NCBI GenBank assembly: GCA_024103275.1
Contig: JAGFIV010000050.1
Coordinates: 1-64,000 of the forward strand
Length of the DNA: 64,000 bases
From: Flavobacteriales bacterium
GTDB lineage: Bacteria; Bacteroidota; Bacteroidia; Flavobacteriales_F; PHOS-HE28
Direction: 5' to 3'
Shown here: positions 18,438 through 26,450 of the stretch, in pieces
How the letters are laid out: each line of letters starts with the position of its first letter
Numbering within the stretch: the stretch's first letter is position 1
Program-made: the position numbers and the translations under genes
The notes under the pieces: model-generated
Told to the model about the DNA's origin: nothing
The model's input: only the letters and a program-made list of their open reading frames with translations
Database searches by the model: none

Positions 18438-20225
18438 ATGGACCATATCCGCAACTTCTGCATCATCGCCCACATCGACCACGGCAAGAGCACGCTGGCC
18501 GACCGCCTGCTGCAGATGACCGGCACCATCGCCGAGCGGGACATGCAGGCCCAGAACCTGGACGACATGGACCTGGAGCGTGAGCGCGGCATCACGATCA
18601 AGAGCAAGGCCATCCAGATGAACTACGAGCTGGGCGGCAAGAAGTACCTGCTGAACCTGATCGACACGCCGGGCCATGTGGACTTCAGCTACGAGGTGAG
18701 CCGCAGCATCGCTGCCTGCGAGGGCGCCCTGCTGATCGTGGACGCCACGCAGGGCATCCAGGCGCAGACCATCAGCAACCTGTACCTGGCGCTGGAGCAC
18801 GACCTGGAGATCATCCCCATCCTCAACAAGATGGACCTGCCCAGCGCCAACCCCGAGGAGGTGAAGGACCAGATCGTGGACCTGCTGGGCTGCAGGCGGG
18901 AGGAGATCATGGCGGCCAGCGGCAAGACGGGCCTCGGCGTGGACAAGGTGCTGGAGGAGATCGTGCACCGCATCCCGCCGCCCAAGGGCGACCCGAAAGC
19001 CCCGCTGCAAGCGCTCATCTTCGACAGCGTGTTCAATTCCTTCCGGGGCATCATCGCCTATTTCCGCGTGATGAACGGGACCATCCGCAAGGGCGACAAG
19101 GTTAGGTTCTTCAACACCGGCGTGGTGTACGACGCGGACGAGATCGGCGTGCTGAAGATGGACCTGCAGCCCAAGCCGCAGCTCAGTGCGGGCGACGTGG
19201 GCTACATCATCAGCGGTATCAAGACGGCGAGCGAGGTGAAGGTGGGCGACACCATCACCCACCTGGACCGCCCGTGCGCGGAGGCCATCCACGGTTTCGA
19301 GGACGTGAAGCCCATGGTGTGGGCAGGGATCTTCCCGGTGGACACCGACGAGTACGAGGAGCTGCGCGATGCCATGGAGAAGCTCAAGCTCAACGATGCC
19401 AGCCTCACCTGGACGCCCGAGAGCAGCGCCGCCCTGGGCTTCGGTTTCCGCTGCGGCTTCCTGGGGCTGTTGCACATGGAGATCATCCAGGAGCGGCTGG
19501 AGCGCGAGTTCAACATGACGGTGATCACCACGGTGCCCAACGTGGGCTACAAGGTGACCACCACCAAGGGGGAGACCGTGGACGTGCACAACCCGAGCGA
19601 GCTGCCGGACGTGATGCACATCGAGCACATCGAGGAGCCGTACATCAAGGCGCAGGTGATCACCAAGAGCGAATACATCGGCCCCATCATGACGCTTTGC
19701 ATCGAGAAGCGGGGCACGCTCACCAACCAGCACTACCTGACCACGGACCGGGTGGAGCTCACCTTCGAGCTGCCCCTGGGCGAGGTGGTGTTCGACTTCT
19801 ACGACAAGCTCAAGAGCATCAGCCGGGGCTACGCCAGCTTCGACTACCACCCGATCGGTTTCAAGGAAAGCGACCTGATCAAGCTGGACATCCTGCTGAA
19901 CGGCGAGAAGGTGGACGCGCTGAGCGCGCTGATCCACCGCGACCATGCGCAGGAGCTGGGCCGCAAGATGTGCAGCAAGCTGAAGGAGCTGCTGCCGCGC
20001 CAGCAGTTCGACATCCCCATCCAGGCGGCCATCGGCGCGAAGATCGTGGCCCGGGAAACGGTGAAGGCCCTGCGCAAGGACGTGACGGCCAAGTGCTACG
20101 GCGGCGACATCAGCCGCAAGCGCAAGCTGCTGGAGAAGCAGAAGGAGGGCAAGAAGCGCATGCGCCAAGTGGGCAGCGTGGAGATCCCGCAGCAGGCATT
20201 CCTGGCGGTGCTGAAGCTGGATTGA
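18438..20225 (+). CDS. lepA: Elongation factor 4, back-translocating ribosomal GTPase
   Basis: Ribosome-dependent GTPase that acts on post-translocation ribosomes and helps ribosome assembly. 595 aa, usual length. The GTPase motifs are in order: AHIDHGKST (residues 8-16), the switch [16 protein letters not shown], and NKMDLP. The translation-factor domain 2 follows, then the LepA-specific C-terminal part with ERLEREFNM, the [16 protein letters not shown] stretch and RKCY-like [20 protein letters not shown]. The start [15 protein letters not shown] is the family start; the longer frame is unsupported. Gene is alone between a divergent metG and a convergent rtcB. Confidence 0.97.
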   Translation: MDHIRNFCIIAHIDHGKSTLADRLLQMTGTIAERDMQAQNLDDMDLERERGITIKSKAIQMNYELGGKKYLLNLIDTPGHVDFSYEVSRSIAACEGALLIVDATQGIQAQTISNLYLALEHDLEIIPILNKMDLPSANPEEVKDQIVDLLGCRREEIMAASGKTGLGVDKVLEEIVHRIPPPKGDPKAPLQALIFDSVFNSFRGIIAYFRVMNGTIRKGDKVRFFNTGVVYDADEIGVLKMDLQPKPQLSAGDVGYIISGIKTASEVKVGDTITHLDRPCAEAIHGFEDVKPMVWAGIFPVDTDEYEELRDAMEKLKLNDASLTWTPESSAALGFGFRCGFLGLLHMEIIQERLEREFNMTVITTVPNVGYKVTTTKGETVDVHNPSELPDVMHIEHIEEPYIKAQVITKSEYIGPIMTLCIEKRGTLTNQHYLTTDRVELTFELPLGEVVFDFYDKLKSISRGYASFDYHPIGFKESDLIKLDILLNGEKVDALSALIHRDHAQELGRKMCSKLKELLPRQQFDIPIQAAIGAKIVARETVKALRKDVTAKCYGGDISRKRKLLEKQKEGKKRMRQVGSVEIPQQAFLAVLKLD

Positions 20226-20392
20226 GTCCTCGGATACCCGGACGCTGCGCGTCTTGCGGCTCGCCGCTACGCTTATGCCCGGTCTGAAAATCCAGCTTCG
20301 GATCCTCGGACGCTGCGCTTATGCCCGGAAGCGTGGCCAGCGGCCGCCCTTCCTCCTCCCCTCCTTGGTGCGGGCAGGCGAACGGCCCTGGA
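20226..20392. repeat. Short intergenic repeats between lepA and rtcB
   Basis: CGGACGCTGCGC occurs twice (about 20239 and 20308) and CGCTACGCTTATGCCCGG / CGCTGCGCTTATGCCCGG twice (about 20267 and 20312), so a unit of about 45-70 bases is partly duplicated. No gene or clear terminator hairpin was seen. Confidence 0.5.
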
Positions 20393-21808
20393 TCAATCCT
20401 CCGCCGCGCTGCCGTCGCCGCACATGCGTACCACCTTGGGCGTGAACGAACCGATCACCTCCACCAGGTCGCGTTGGCTTCCCATCACTGTGGCGATGTC
20501 CTTGTAGGCCATGGGTGCTTCGTCCAGTCCACCGCCGATCAGCGTGATGCCGTGGTTCGCCAGGTGCTGCTTCACGGCACGGGGGTCCAGCGTTTCCTTG
20601 GCGCGGGTGCGGCTCATGGTGCGGCCCGCGCCGTGGCTGGCCGAGGCGATGCTTTCCGCCACGCCCGTTCCGCGCACGATGTAGCCGGGTGCCGTCATGC
20701 TCCCGGGGATCACGCCGAGCACGCCCTTGCCTGCGGGCGTGGCTCCCTTGCGGTGGACGATCACCTCCCTTCCGGCATGCACTTCCTTCCATGCGAAATT
20801 GTGGTGGTTCTCCACCATGGCGGCGGGCCGTTCACCCAACGCCCGGGCGATGCGTTCATGGATCTGGTGGTGGCAGGCGGAGGCGAAGTCCCCGGCGAGG
20901 TTCATCGCGGCCCAGTACTCCTGGCCCTCGGCACCGTCCAGCGATAGCCATGCGAGGTTGCGTGCCTCGTCGGGCAGCCTGCAATGTTCCTTCGCCACAC
21001 GGGTGTAGTGCGCCGCGATGCCCGCGCCCAGCCCGCGCGAGCCGGAGTGCGACAACAGCGCGAGGTATTCGCCCGGCGGCAGCCCGAATTCATTCCCCGG
21101 ATCGGTGATGGCCACCACGCCAAACTCCACGAAGTGGTTGCCGCTTCCACTGGAACCGATCTGGCGCCATGCGCGGTCCTTCAGGTGCTTCACCACGGGA
21201 ATGGTGCCGAATTCGGCGCGCTCCAGCACGGGATGGTCCATGGGCCTTTCATGCACGGCGCGGCCGAAGCGGGTATGCTCCACCAGCAGTCGCCCATGGT
21301 CGGCGGCGTGGGTGGACAGCACGGCCGGCGGGATGTTGAAGATGCTCAAGCACATGCGGCAGCCGATGTCCACGCCCACGCCGTAGGGGATCACCGCGTT
21401 CTCCACGGCCAGCACGCCGCCGATGGGCAGCCCGTAGCCATGGTGCGCATCGGGCATCAATGCACCGGCCACCGTGACCGGCAGCTTCATGGCCACCTCC
21501 ATCTGGTGGATGGCGCCCTGCTCGATGTGCTCACGCCCATAAGCGCGATAGTCCTTGCGCGGCACCAGGTCGAACAGGCCCTCGCGCGTGCGGTCGCGGC
21601 CGGTAAGCGCATCGGCGATCGGCGCGTACGGCCCATGCTCCCCGAAGGCCGCGGGATCCGCTGCAATGCGCGCCAGCAGCGCCAGTGCTTCTTCCTTGTT
21701 CATCTTGCGGGGATGCTTCAACATCACGTTGATGGCGATGCCGATGGCGCGTCCCTCCGGGAAGCCCGCGGCGATCAGATCCTTGCCCTGCAATTCCAAT
21801 CCTTCCAT
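20393..21808 (-). CDS. rtcB: RNA ligase RtcB (3'-phosphate/5'-hydroxyl splicing and repair ligase)
   Basis: Joins RNA 2',3'-cyclic-phosphate or 3'-phosphate ends to 5'-hydroxyl ends using GTP and Mn2+. 471 aa, longer than E. coli RtcB (about 408). Metal and nucleotide residues are visible: VDIGC (147-150, followed by RMC where GMC is usual), GNHF (223-226), SHSGSRG (253-259), ENHHN (333-337), HRKGATPA (352-359), PGSM (369-371 region) and the guanylylated histidine in ASHGAGR (His about 392). The start MEGLELQGKDL is chosen because upstream codons run into tRNA-like genes. It lies only 26 bases after the His-like tRNA on the same strand, so all three are likely one transcript. No rtcA, rtcR, Ro or prfH gene is nearby. 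Confidence 0.94.
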   Translation of the reverse strand: MEGLELQGKDLIAAGFPEGRAIGIAINVMLKHPRKMNKEEALALLARIAADPAAFGEHGPYAPIADALTGRDRTREGLFDLVPRKDYRAYGREHIEQGAIHQMEVAMKLPVTVAGALMPDAHHGYGLPIGGVLAVENAVIPYGVGVDIGCRMCLSIFNIPPAVLSTHAADHGRLLVEHTRFGRAVHERPMDHPVLERAEFGTIPVVKHLKDRAWRQIGSSGSGNHFVEFGVVAITDPGNEFGLPPGEYLALLSHSGSRGLGAGIAAHYTRVAKEHCRLPDEARNLAWLSLDGAEGQEYWAAMNLAGDFASACHHQIHERIARALGERPAAMVENHHNFAWKEVHAGREVIVHRKGATPAGKGVLGVIPGSMTAPGYIVRGTGVAESIASASHGAGRTMSRTRAKETLDPRAVKQHLANHGITLIGGGLDEAPMAYKDIATVMGSQRDLVEVIGSFTPKVVRMCGDGSAAED

Positions 21809-21834
21809 TTTCCGTAGCAAACGTTCATTTCCCT

Positions 21835-21906
21835 GGTGGATGGACGGGGTCGAACCGTCATCTGCAGCGTCACAAGCCGCCGCGCTTCCATTACGCCACA
21901 TCCAAC
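21835..21906 (-). tRNA. tRNA-His-like gene (GTG anticodon), imperfect acceptor end
   Basis: Folds by eye into a cloverleaf. D arm GCGT/GCGC with loop AATGGAA (A14, GG18-19, A21); anticodon arm GCGGC/GCTGC with loop TTGTGAC giving anticodon GTG (His); 4-base variable loop AGAT; T arm GACGG/CCGTC with loop TTCGACC; acceptor TTGGATG against CATCCAC. A G at position -1 faces C73, the tRNA-His hallmark. The oddity is a U1:C72 mismatch in place of G1:C72. CCA is not encoded. It lies 7 bases after the Phe-like gene and 26 bases before rtcB. It could be a working tRNA-His, a decayed copy, or an RNA serving RtcB. Confidence 0.75.
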
Positions 21907-21913
21907 CCGTTCG

Positions 21914-21984
21914 TGGAAGAGGATGGGATCGAACCATCACCTGCCGGGCTTCAACCGGCCGCTCTACCCTTGAGCTGCTCTTCC
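21914..21984 (-). tRNA. tRNA-Phe-like gene (GAA anticodon) with C8 and G37
   Basis: A 71-base cloverleaf with perfect stems: acceptor GGAAGAG/CTCTTCC, D stem GCTC/GAGC with a very short loop AAGGGTA, anticodon stem GCCGG/CCGGC with loop TTGAAGC (anticodon GAA), 4-base variable loop AGGT, T arm GATGG/CCATC with loop TTCGATC, discriminator A73. Two nearly universal positions are wrong: U8 is C, and position 37 after a GAA anticodon is G rather than A. The acceptor starts GGA rather than the usual GCC or GGC. CCA is not encoded. The perfect helices argue against decay, while C8 and G37 argue against an ordinary elongator tRNA-Phe. Confidence 0.72.
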
Positions 21985-22404
21985 TTCCCCATTTGCATCC
22001 TCCCGTTTTTCCGACCATCCGATCTTCCGGTCTGCTGATCGATCTCACGGGTCATAAATCAGCGAACCCGGCCTTTGGGGACCGGGTTCGCTGCCGAGGA
22101 TGCCAGGGTCACATCACTGCATGGAACACCGGTTTACAGATGCGCTGGACTGTTGTTGCCCATCGAGCCTGCACCGTTCACGGCTAAATCGATTGCTGCT
22201 CGCGCAGTCTGCTTCCGTGTGGGGCAGGCGGCCCGGGTGGGGATGCATCAGATGTGTCATGGTCCGTGCGCCGGTGTGGTTTCTTCTTTTTGCGTGGCGC
22301 GGTAAGTGCGCCAGGCTCTATTGACGTGCCGGAGCCGTGCAGGTTGCCTGCGCCGGAAATTTTTCCTGTCGTACCATGCCCGGGCTTCGGCACATAAGGC
22401 TTCC
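21985..22404. other. 420-base non-coding gap between the SDR gene and the tRNA-like pair
   Basis: Apart from the hairpin at 22061-22092 I see no gene here; open frames across it are high-GC shadows. It must hold the promoter for the tRNA-like/rtcB unit, but no TAnnTTTG-type box stands out in the 76 bases between hairpin and first tRNA-like gene. Confidence 0.5.
22061..22092. terminator. Strong 11-bp intergenic hairpin
   Basis: AGCGAACCCGG and CCGGGTTCGCT pair perfectly around a 10-base loop. On the minus strand it is followed by GATTTAT. It probably ends the transcript of the SDR gene upstream on that strand, separating it from the tRNA-like/rtcB unit. Neither side has a strong T tract. Confidence 0.6.
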
Positions 22405-23217
22405 CTACCTCCCCGTAAAATGGTCCATGGTGCGGTAAATGCCCATCCAGCGGCCCACGACCAGGTCGAAAAGCCGCTGCGGCAAAAGGGCCTGCAGCAG
22501 GCGCACGAAGCCCACCGGCCACGGCATGGCCACCATGGATCGCCTGCGTTCGATGCCCCGGATGATGCGCCGCACCACGCGTTCCGGCTTCAACACGGGG
22601 ACCCATGGTGAGCGCACCCCGGCGAACATGCCGGTGGAGATGTAGTACGGTGCCACGGTGGTGACGCCGATGTCCAGGCCCTGCTCCTTCATCTCGATGC
22701 GCACGCTTTCCGACCAGCCCATGGCGGCCCACTTGCTGGCGGCATACACGGCCATGCGCGGATTGCCGATCAGCGCCGCTGCGGAGGCGATGATGCACAA
22801 ATGGCCGCTATTGCGAACCACCATGTCGGGCAATACCGTCAACGCGACGTGCATGGGCGCCACGGCATTGACGGCCATGGTGCGGTCGATCTCGCCCGGC
22901 CGCATATCCTGGAACAGCCGGTTCCCGGTGACGATCCCCGCGTTGTTGACCAGGATGTCCACCGGGCCATGGGCCGTCTTCAATGCAGCGTAGGCCTCCC
23001 GCACCCCCACCGGATCGGTGATGTCCACCCGCTGCACCGCCACGGGGCCCAATGCACCCAGCTCAGCGGCCGTGGTCTCCATCGCCGCCTGGTCGATGTC
23101 CCAAATGATCAGCTTGGCGCCCCGCTGCAACACCTCGCGCCCCATGAGCTTTCCGATGCCCGATGCGGCCCCCGTGATGAGGACGTTCCTGCCCCGGAAG
23201 ATGGTGCGTGGCGGCAT
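22405..23217 (-). CDS. Short-chain dehydrogenase/reductase
   Basis: NAD(P)-dependent oxidoreductase of unknown substrate. 270 aa. The Rossmann glycine motif TGAASGIG lies near residue 14, WDID near 39 suggests an NAD(H) preference, NNAG is near 92, and the catalytic triad is Ser in CIIASAAA plus YAASK. The C-terminus is hydrophobic (PVGFVRLLQALLPQRLFDLVVG), like lipid- or membrane-associated SDR members. A TACTTTTA box lies about 18 bases before the start. It stands alone between a tRNA-like/rtcB unit and a divergent DUF4142 gene. Confidence 0.88.
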   Translation of the reverse strand: MPPRTIFRGRNVLITGAASGIGKLMGREVLQRGAKLIIWDIDQAAMETTAAELGALGPVAVQRVDITDPVGVREAYAALKTAHGPVDILVNNAGIVTGNRLFQDMRPGEIDRTMAVNAVAPMHVALTVLPDMVVRNSGHLCIIASAAALIGNPRMAVYAASKWAAMGWSESVRIEMKEQGLDIGVTTVAPYYISTGMFAGVRSPWVPVLKPERVVRRIIRGIERRRSMVAMPWPVGFVRLLQALLPQRLFDLVVGRWMGIYRTMDHFTGR

Positions 23218-23234
23218 GTGTCCTTTGGTTTTCC

Positions 23235-23242
23235 TAAAAGTA
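23235..23242 (-). promoter_or_regulatory. -7 box (TACTTTTA) of the SDR gene
   Basis: Minus-strand TACTTTTA followed by GG, 17 bases before the ATG. Confidence 0.45.
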
Positions 23243-23378
23243 GCATCTGCGGACGGGACCTTCTGCCTTCCGGTGTACAGGGCGAGGGAGGAATGGCGGC
23301 CAAGAACATTTTACACGTTGATCTGTATCCTTTATCGCCCTGAGGCATCTAAACCATAAACATCAGGACAGAACGATC

Positions 23379-23927
23379 ATGAAAAACAAAACCACAATGC
23401 TGACGCGGGGTGCCCTGCTATTGGGGGTCTCCGCCTTCCTTTATGCGGGTGCCTTCGCGCAGGAGGCGCCGAAGTTGACCGATCCCGAGATTGCGCACAT
23501 CGCGGTGACGGCCAACCAGATCGACGTGAACTACGCGGGCATCGCCAAGGCGACCTCGAAGAACAAGGATGTCCTTCATTTCGCGGAAACCATGGAACGC
23601 GACCATGGCGGCACCATCAAGCAAGCGGAGGCTTTGGCGAAGAAACTGAATGTGACCCCGAAGGACAATGCCATGAGCAAGTCGCTGATGGAAGGGGCGG
23701 CCAAGGAAACGAAGGCACTGAAGGCGCTGAAAGGCGCAGCGTTTGACAAGGCGTACATCGACAATGAGGTGGCTTACCACAAGGCGGTGCTGGACGCGAT
23801 CAAGACGGCACTGATCCCGCAAACGCAGAACAGCGAGTTGAAAGGCCTCCTCGAAGCCGTGCTGCCGGTGGTGGAAACCCACTTGGGCCACGCGGAAATG
23901 ATCCAAAAGAAATTTGCCGCTAAATGA
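23379..23927 (+). CDS. DUF4142 family exported protein
   Basis: 182 aa with a signal peptide (GALLLGVSAFLYAGAFAQ). The mature part is alpha-helical and has the DUF4142 (ferritin-like helical bundle) pattern: DPEIAHIAVTANQIDVNYA, FAETMERDHGG, a central lysine-rich segment, and YIDNEVAYHKAVLDAIKTAL with ETHLGHAEMI near the end. Histidines in RDH, AYH and THLGH sit where the family has them; a metal role is not established. Its stop overlaps the ATG of the cupredoxin lipoprotein (ATGA), so the two are translationally coupled, which hints at an envelope redox or stress role. Confidence 0.88.
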   Translation: MKNKTTMLTRGALLLGVSAFLYAGAFAQEAPKLTDPEIAHIAVTANQIDVNYAGIAKATSKNKDVLHFAETMERDHGGTIKQAEALAKKLNVTPKDNAMSKSLMEGAAKETKALKALKGAAFDKAYIDNEVAYHKAVLDAIKTALIPQTQNSELKGLLEAVLPVVETHLGHAEMIQKKFAAK

Positions 23928-24289
23928 GCCCGGTGACCGTAAAACCCCTCCATCTGCTGGCGCTGGCCAGCCTGCTGTTCGTGGCGTGCGGAACGCCCGA
24001 GGAGAAGGCCCCGGCAACAACGGTTCCGGCGAAGCCGGTCGCCAAATCGGTGGCGGTGAGCATAGCTCAAATGAAATTCCAGCCCGATACGGTGCGGATC
24101 CACCCCGGTGACACGATCGTGTGGACCAACAATGACGTGGTGGACCATGATGCCACGGCATTCCCGGACAGTGCATGGACTTCCGGAACACTGCACCCGG
24201 GCGATAGCTGGCGTTTCGTGCCACAAGCATCCACGCCCTATTTCTGTAGCATCCATGTCGTCATGAAAGGTGCGGTCATCGTGGAGTGA
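23924..24289 (+). CDS. Cupredoxin (plastocyanin-like) lipoprotein
   Basis: 121 aa. A lipobox LFVAC puts the acylated cysteine at residue 22, so it is a periplasm-facing lipoprotein. The mature domain is a small blue-copper fold: FQPDTVRIHPGDTIVWTNND, then copper ligands His75 (VDHDATAF), Cys108 (YFCSIH), His111 and Met114 (VVMKGAV), a complete type 1 site. It starts inside the stop codon of the DUF4142 gene. Likely an electron carrier or copper-binding protein; its partner is unknown. A long perfect hairpin follows. Confidence 0.9.
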   Translation: MSPVTVKPLHLLALASLLFVACGTPEEKAPATTVPAKPVAKSVAVSIAQMKFQPDTVRIHPGDTIVWTNNDVVDHDATAFPDSAWTSGTLHPGDSWRFVPQASTPYFCSIHVVMKGAVIVE

Positions 24290-24309
24290 CGGCGCCTGGC
24301 ACGTTCGTG

Positions 24310-24345
24310 ATCAAGGAAGGCGGCCCAACGGCCGCCTTCCTTGAT
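24310..24345. terminator. 16-bp perfect hairpin between convergent genes
   Basis: ATCAAGGAAGGCGGCC pairs fully with GGCCGCCTTCCTTGAT around the loop CAAC. It lies 20 bases after the cupredoxin stop and faces the DUF2905 gene. There is no long T tract on either side; it can serve as a two-way transcription end or mRNA stabiliser. Confidence 0.7.
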
Positions 24346-24424
24346 TATGCCATTCCATCATCCATGCCCGGCCGATCCGCGGGGAGCGGTGATATTGCCC
24401 GGGTGATTCAACGGTGCCCGGTGG

Positions 24425-24640
24425 CTACAGGCGGCGCAGCAACCGGAGCAGCCCGCTGACCAGAAGCGAGATCAGCAGCATGGTGGTGATGGGGACATAC
24501 AGGTTGAAGCCTTCGCGCTTGATGCGGATGTCCCCCGGCAGGTGCCCGATCCATCGCCACCAATTGCCCTTGGTGATCCATGGCCATAACAGCCCTGCAA
24601 GGAGGAGCAGGACCCCGGCGGCAATGAGCAGGCGGCGCAT
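24425..24640 (-). CDS. DUF2905 family small membrane protein
   Basis: 71 aa, two membrane helices (residues about 4-23 and 49-66) around a short loop with the family motif GHLPGDIRIKREGFNLYVPITT. Function unknown. It begins 9 bases after the anti-sigma gene stop and may share its transcript, but a TAGCTTTG box lies across the end of the anti-sigma gene and could start it separately. Confidence 0.88.
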   Translation of the reverse strand: MRRLLIAAGVLLLLAGLLWPWITKGNWWRWIGHLPGDIRIKREGFNLYVPITTMLLISLLVSGLLRLLRRL

Positions 24641-24644
24641 GCCG

Positions 24645-24652
24645 CAAAGCTA
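24645..24652 (-). promoter_or_regulatory. -7 box (TAGCTTTG) of the DUF2905 gene
   Basis: Exact TAnnTTTG on the minus strand, 4 bases from the ATG, overlapping the stop codon of the upstream gene. A start from here would give a leaderless message. Confidence 0.5.
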
Positions 24653-25792
24653 CCGGCCCACCCCCACGCTGATGCTGACCCGGCGGCCCAGGCGCAAGCG
24701 GAGGCGACCGCCCTCCCCGCTGCGCTGCAGTTCAACTCCCCCGCCCAGCGCACCTGCGGCCTTGTCCGCCATGGCCAAAAGGTCCTCTCCGTCCAGCACG
24801 GCACGGCGCGGCTGGCTGTTGAGCACACGTTCCCGCGTGATGTTGGCCAAGGCCTGTCCCAAGGTTTGATCGGTCGGCGCAGGGGCGGATGCCTGCTGCG
24901 CAACCGACCTGGCCGCCACGGGAGCCTCATCTCCTTGCACGCCTTGCCGGATGACCGGTTGCCCGATCGGTTCCGGGGCATGCGCCACCGGTCCCGGGTC
25001 ATCGGCAAGCGGTAACGGATCCGTTGCGCCCGTGCTTCCCTTCACGGTCTCTTTCGCAGCAAGTGCCGCCTGGCGCGGAACATCAACGGCCGGCTCCTTG
25101 TCGTGCCGCTCTTTCAGCGATGCGCGCTCCTTCCTTGGGCCATGCACGGAAGTGCTGCCATGTGCAATTTCGGTATCGGGAACAGCGGTTGCACCCCCGG
25201 AAGCAGAACTCGGCGTTTCCGCCCCGGTACGCCCGTCCTTGCCAGGGTGTGTGGGCAAGGGCTTTTCCAACCGCACCAGTGGGCCCATCGTCGGATCGGG
25301 CCCTTCGTTGAACCGGATGCCAAGGCCGACCAGGAGCAGTACGCTGGCCGCCGCCGCCATGCGTCCCCAGATGGGGATCACCAGGCCGCGCCGCCTTTTC
25401 AGCCGCTCCTTCCCGGGAAAGGCCATCGGCACGGGCTCCATGCGGGCCAAGGCCATCCATTGCGCCTGTTTCGCCGCCCACGGATGGCGTTGCAGGAAAA
25501 GATCCAAGGCCTGCTCCTGGGCGGCATCCAATTCCCCTTCCATGCGGGCAGCCAGGAAATCATCCAACCGGGCGGGATCCGGCATGCCCTTGGGCGGGAG
25601 GCTGCGGTACAGGCTTTCCTTCGGCAGGGCTTCCACCGTTCCGGGGCCGATGATGGGCAAAGGTCCTGGTTCCGGCCTCAAGTCGGGGTGGAGCAGCAGG
25701 AAAGCCTCCAGCTCCCGTTCCTGTTCAGCGGTGAGCCGTCCTTCCCAGCGGTCCAGCAGCCATGCTTCGTATGTGTGCAGTTCCGGTTTCAT
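24650..25792 (-). CDS. Probable anti-sigma factor, single-pass membrane protein
   Basis: 380 aa. The N-terminal half holds two short acidic helical repeats (TYEAWLLDRWEGRLTAEQERELEAF and RLDDFLAARMEGELDAAQEQALDLF) like cytoplasmic anti-sigma domains, but without the zinc-binding HxxxCxxC motif. One membrane helix lies around residues 135-160 (GRMAAAASVLLLVGLGI). The rest is a low-complexity periplasmic region rich in A, P and K, ending in a basic beta-like tail. Its ATG overlaps the stop of the sigma-factor gene by 4 bases, which makes the anti-sigma role likely though the fold is inferred from position. Confidence 0.75.
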   Translation of the reverse strand: MKPELHTYEAWLLDRWEGRLTAEQERELEAFLLLHPDLRPEPGPLPIIGPGTVEALPKESLYRSLPPKGMPDPARLDDFLAARMEGELDAAQEQALDLFLQRHPWAAKQAQWMALARMEPVPMAFPGKERLKRRRGLVIPIWGRMAAAASVLLLVGLGIRFNEGPDPTMGPLVRLEKPLPTHPGKDGRTGAETPSSASGGATAVPDTEIAHGSTSVHGPRKERASLKERHDKEPAVDVPRQAALAAKETVKGSTGATDPLPLADDPGPVAHAPEPIGQPVIRQGVQGDEAPVAARSVAQQASAPAPTDQTLGQALANITRERVLNSQPRRAVLDGEDLLAMADKAAGALGGGVELQRSGEGGRLRLRLGRRVSISVGVGR

Positions 25793-26274
25793 AGCACGTT
25801 TTCCAAGCTGCCGATGTGGTTCTTCAATGCCGTGCGGCCCCGATAGATGTACACCTTCACCTGGGTGACGTTCAACCCGGTGGCCGAGGCGATCTCCTCA
25901 TAGGAATACCCCTCCAGGTCGCGCAGCAATACCACGCTGCGTTGCACGGGGGGCAATTGCGCCAAGGCAGCGTCGAGGATCTCCTTCAGGTCGGGCGGCG
26001 GGGCCGTACCGGCGGCATACCCGTCATGTTTAGGTTCCAACGGGACCTGCCGACCGGCGTACCGTACGTTGTCAACCAGGAGATGGTGGGCCGTGGTGAA
26101 CAGGTAGCTCCTGGCCTTGGTGCCGTCCACCTCCTCCACGCGCTGCCACAGGCGCGCGAAGCTCTCCTGCACCACATCCTTCGCCTGCTCCAGGTCGCGC
26201 AAGTGCTTATGGGCGAAGCGGTAAATGCCGTCTGCATGCAGGTCCACTGCGGTATTGTATTCAGCGGGCGTCAA
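25789..26274 (-). CDS. ECF-type RNA polymerase sigma factor
   Basis: 161 aa. Region 2 contains LRDLEQAKDVVQESFARLW and the SYLFTTAHHLLVD segment; region 4 contains LPPVQRSVVLLRDLEGYSYEEIA followed by the helix-turn-helix GLNVTQVKVYIYRGR. The frame has no ATG; a TTG at 26274 (TPAEYNTAVDLHADG) is the best start. TAACTTTC about 40 bases upstream is a possible promoter box. It is coupled by a 4-base overlap to the membrane anti-sigma gene, so it probably answers an envelope signal; its regulon cannot be read here. Confidence 0.88.
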   Translation of the reverse strand: MTPAEYNTAVDLHADGIYRFAHKHLRDLEQAKDVVQESFARLWQRVEEVDGTKARSYLFTTAHHLLVDNVRYAGRQVPLEPKHDGYAAGTAPPPDLKEILDAALAQLPPVQRSVVLLRDLEGYSYEEIASATGLNVTQVKVYIYRGRTALKNHIGSLENVL

Positions 26275-26314
26275 CGACGAGGGTATTGGTACGGGTACGA
26301 CGGGATGGCCATCC

Positions 26315-26322
26315 GAAAGTTA
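26315..26322 (-). promoter_or_regulatory. Possible -7 box (TAACTTTC) of the sigma/anti-sigma operon
   Basis: Minus-strand TAACTTTC followed by G, 40 bases before the TTG start of the sigma gene. Confidence 0.4.
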
Positions 26323-26450
26323 CAGGCCCTGAAGATCACCCGTTCCGGCAGGGCGCCATTCATCCCGCCCCCCATGCCGTCCATCACGATCGATGTAACC
26401 AAATGACCCCCAAAATGGTCTCACGGGCAATGACCTAAAACCGGACCACC

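Noticed and set aside
21809-22048. N-terminal extension of RtcB through the tRNA-like genes
   Set aside because: It would translate two cloverleaf-forming RNAs; the family start MEGLELQGKDL comes after them.
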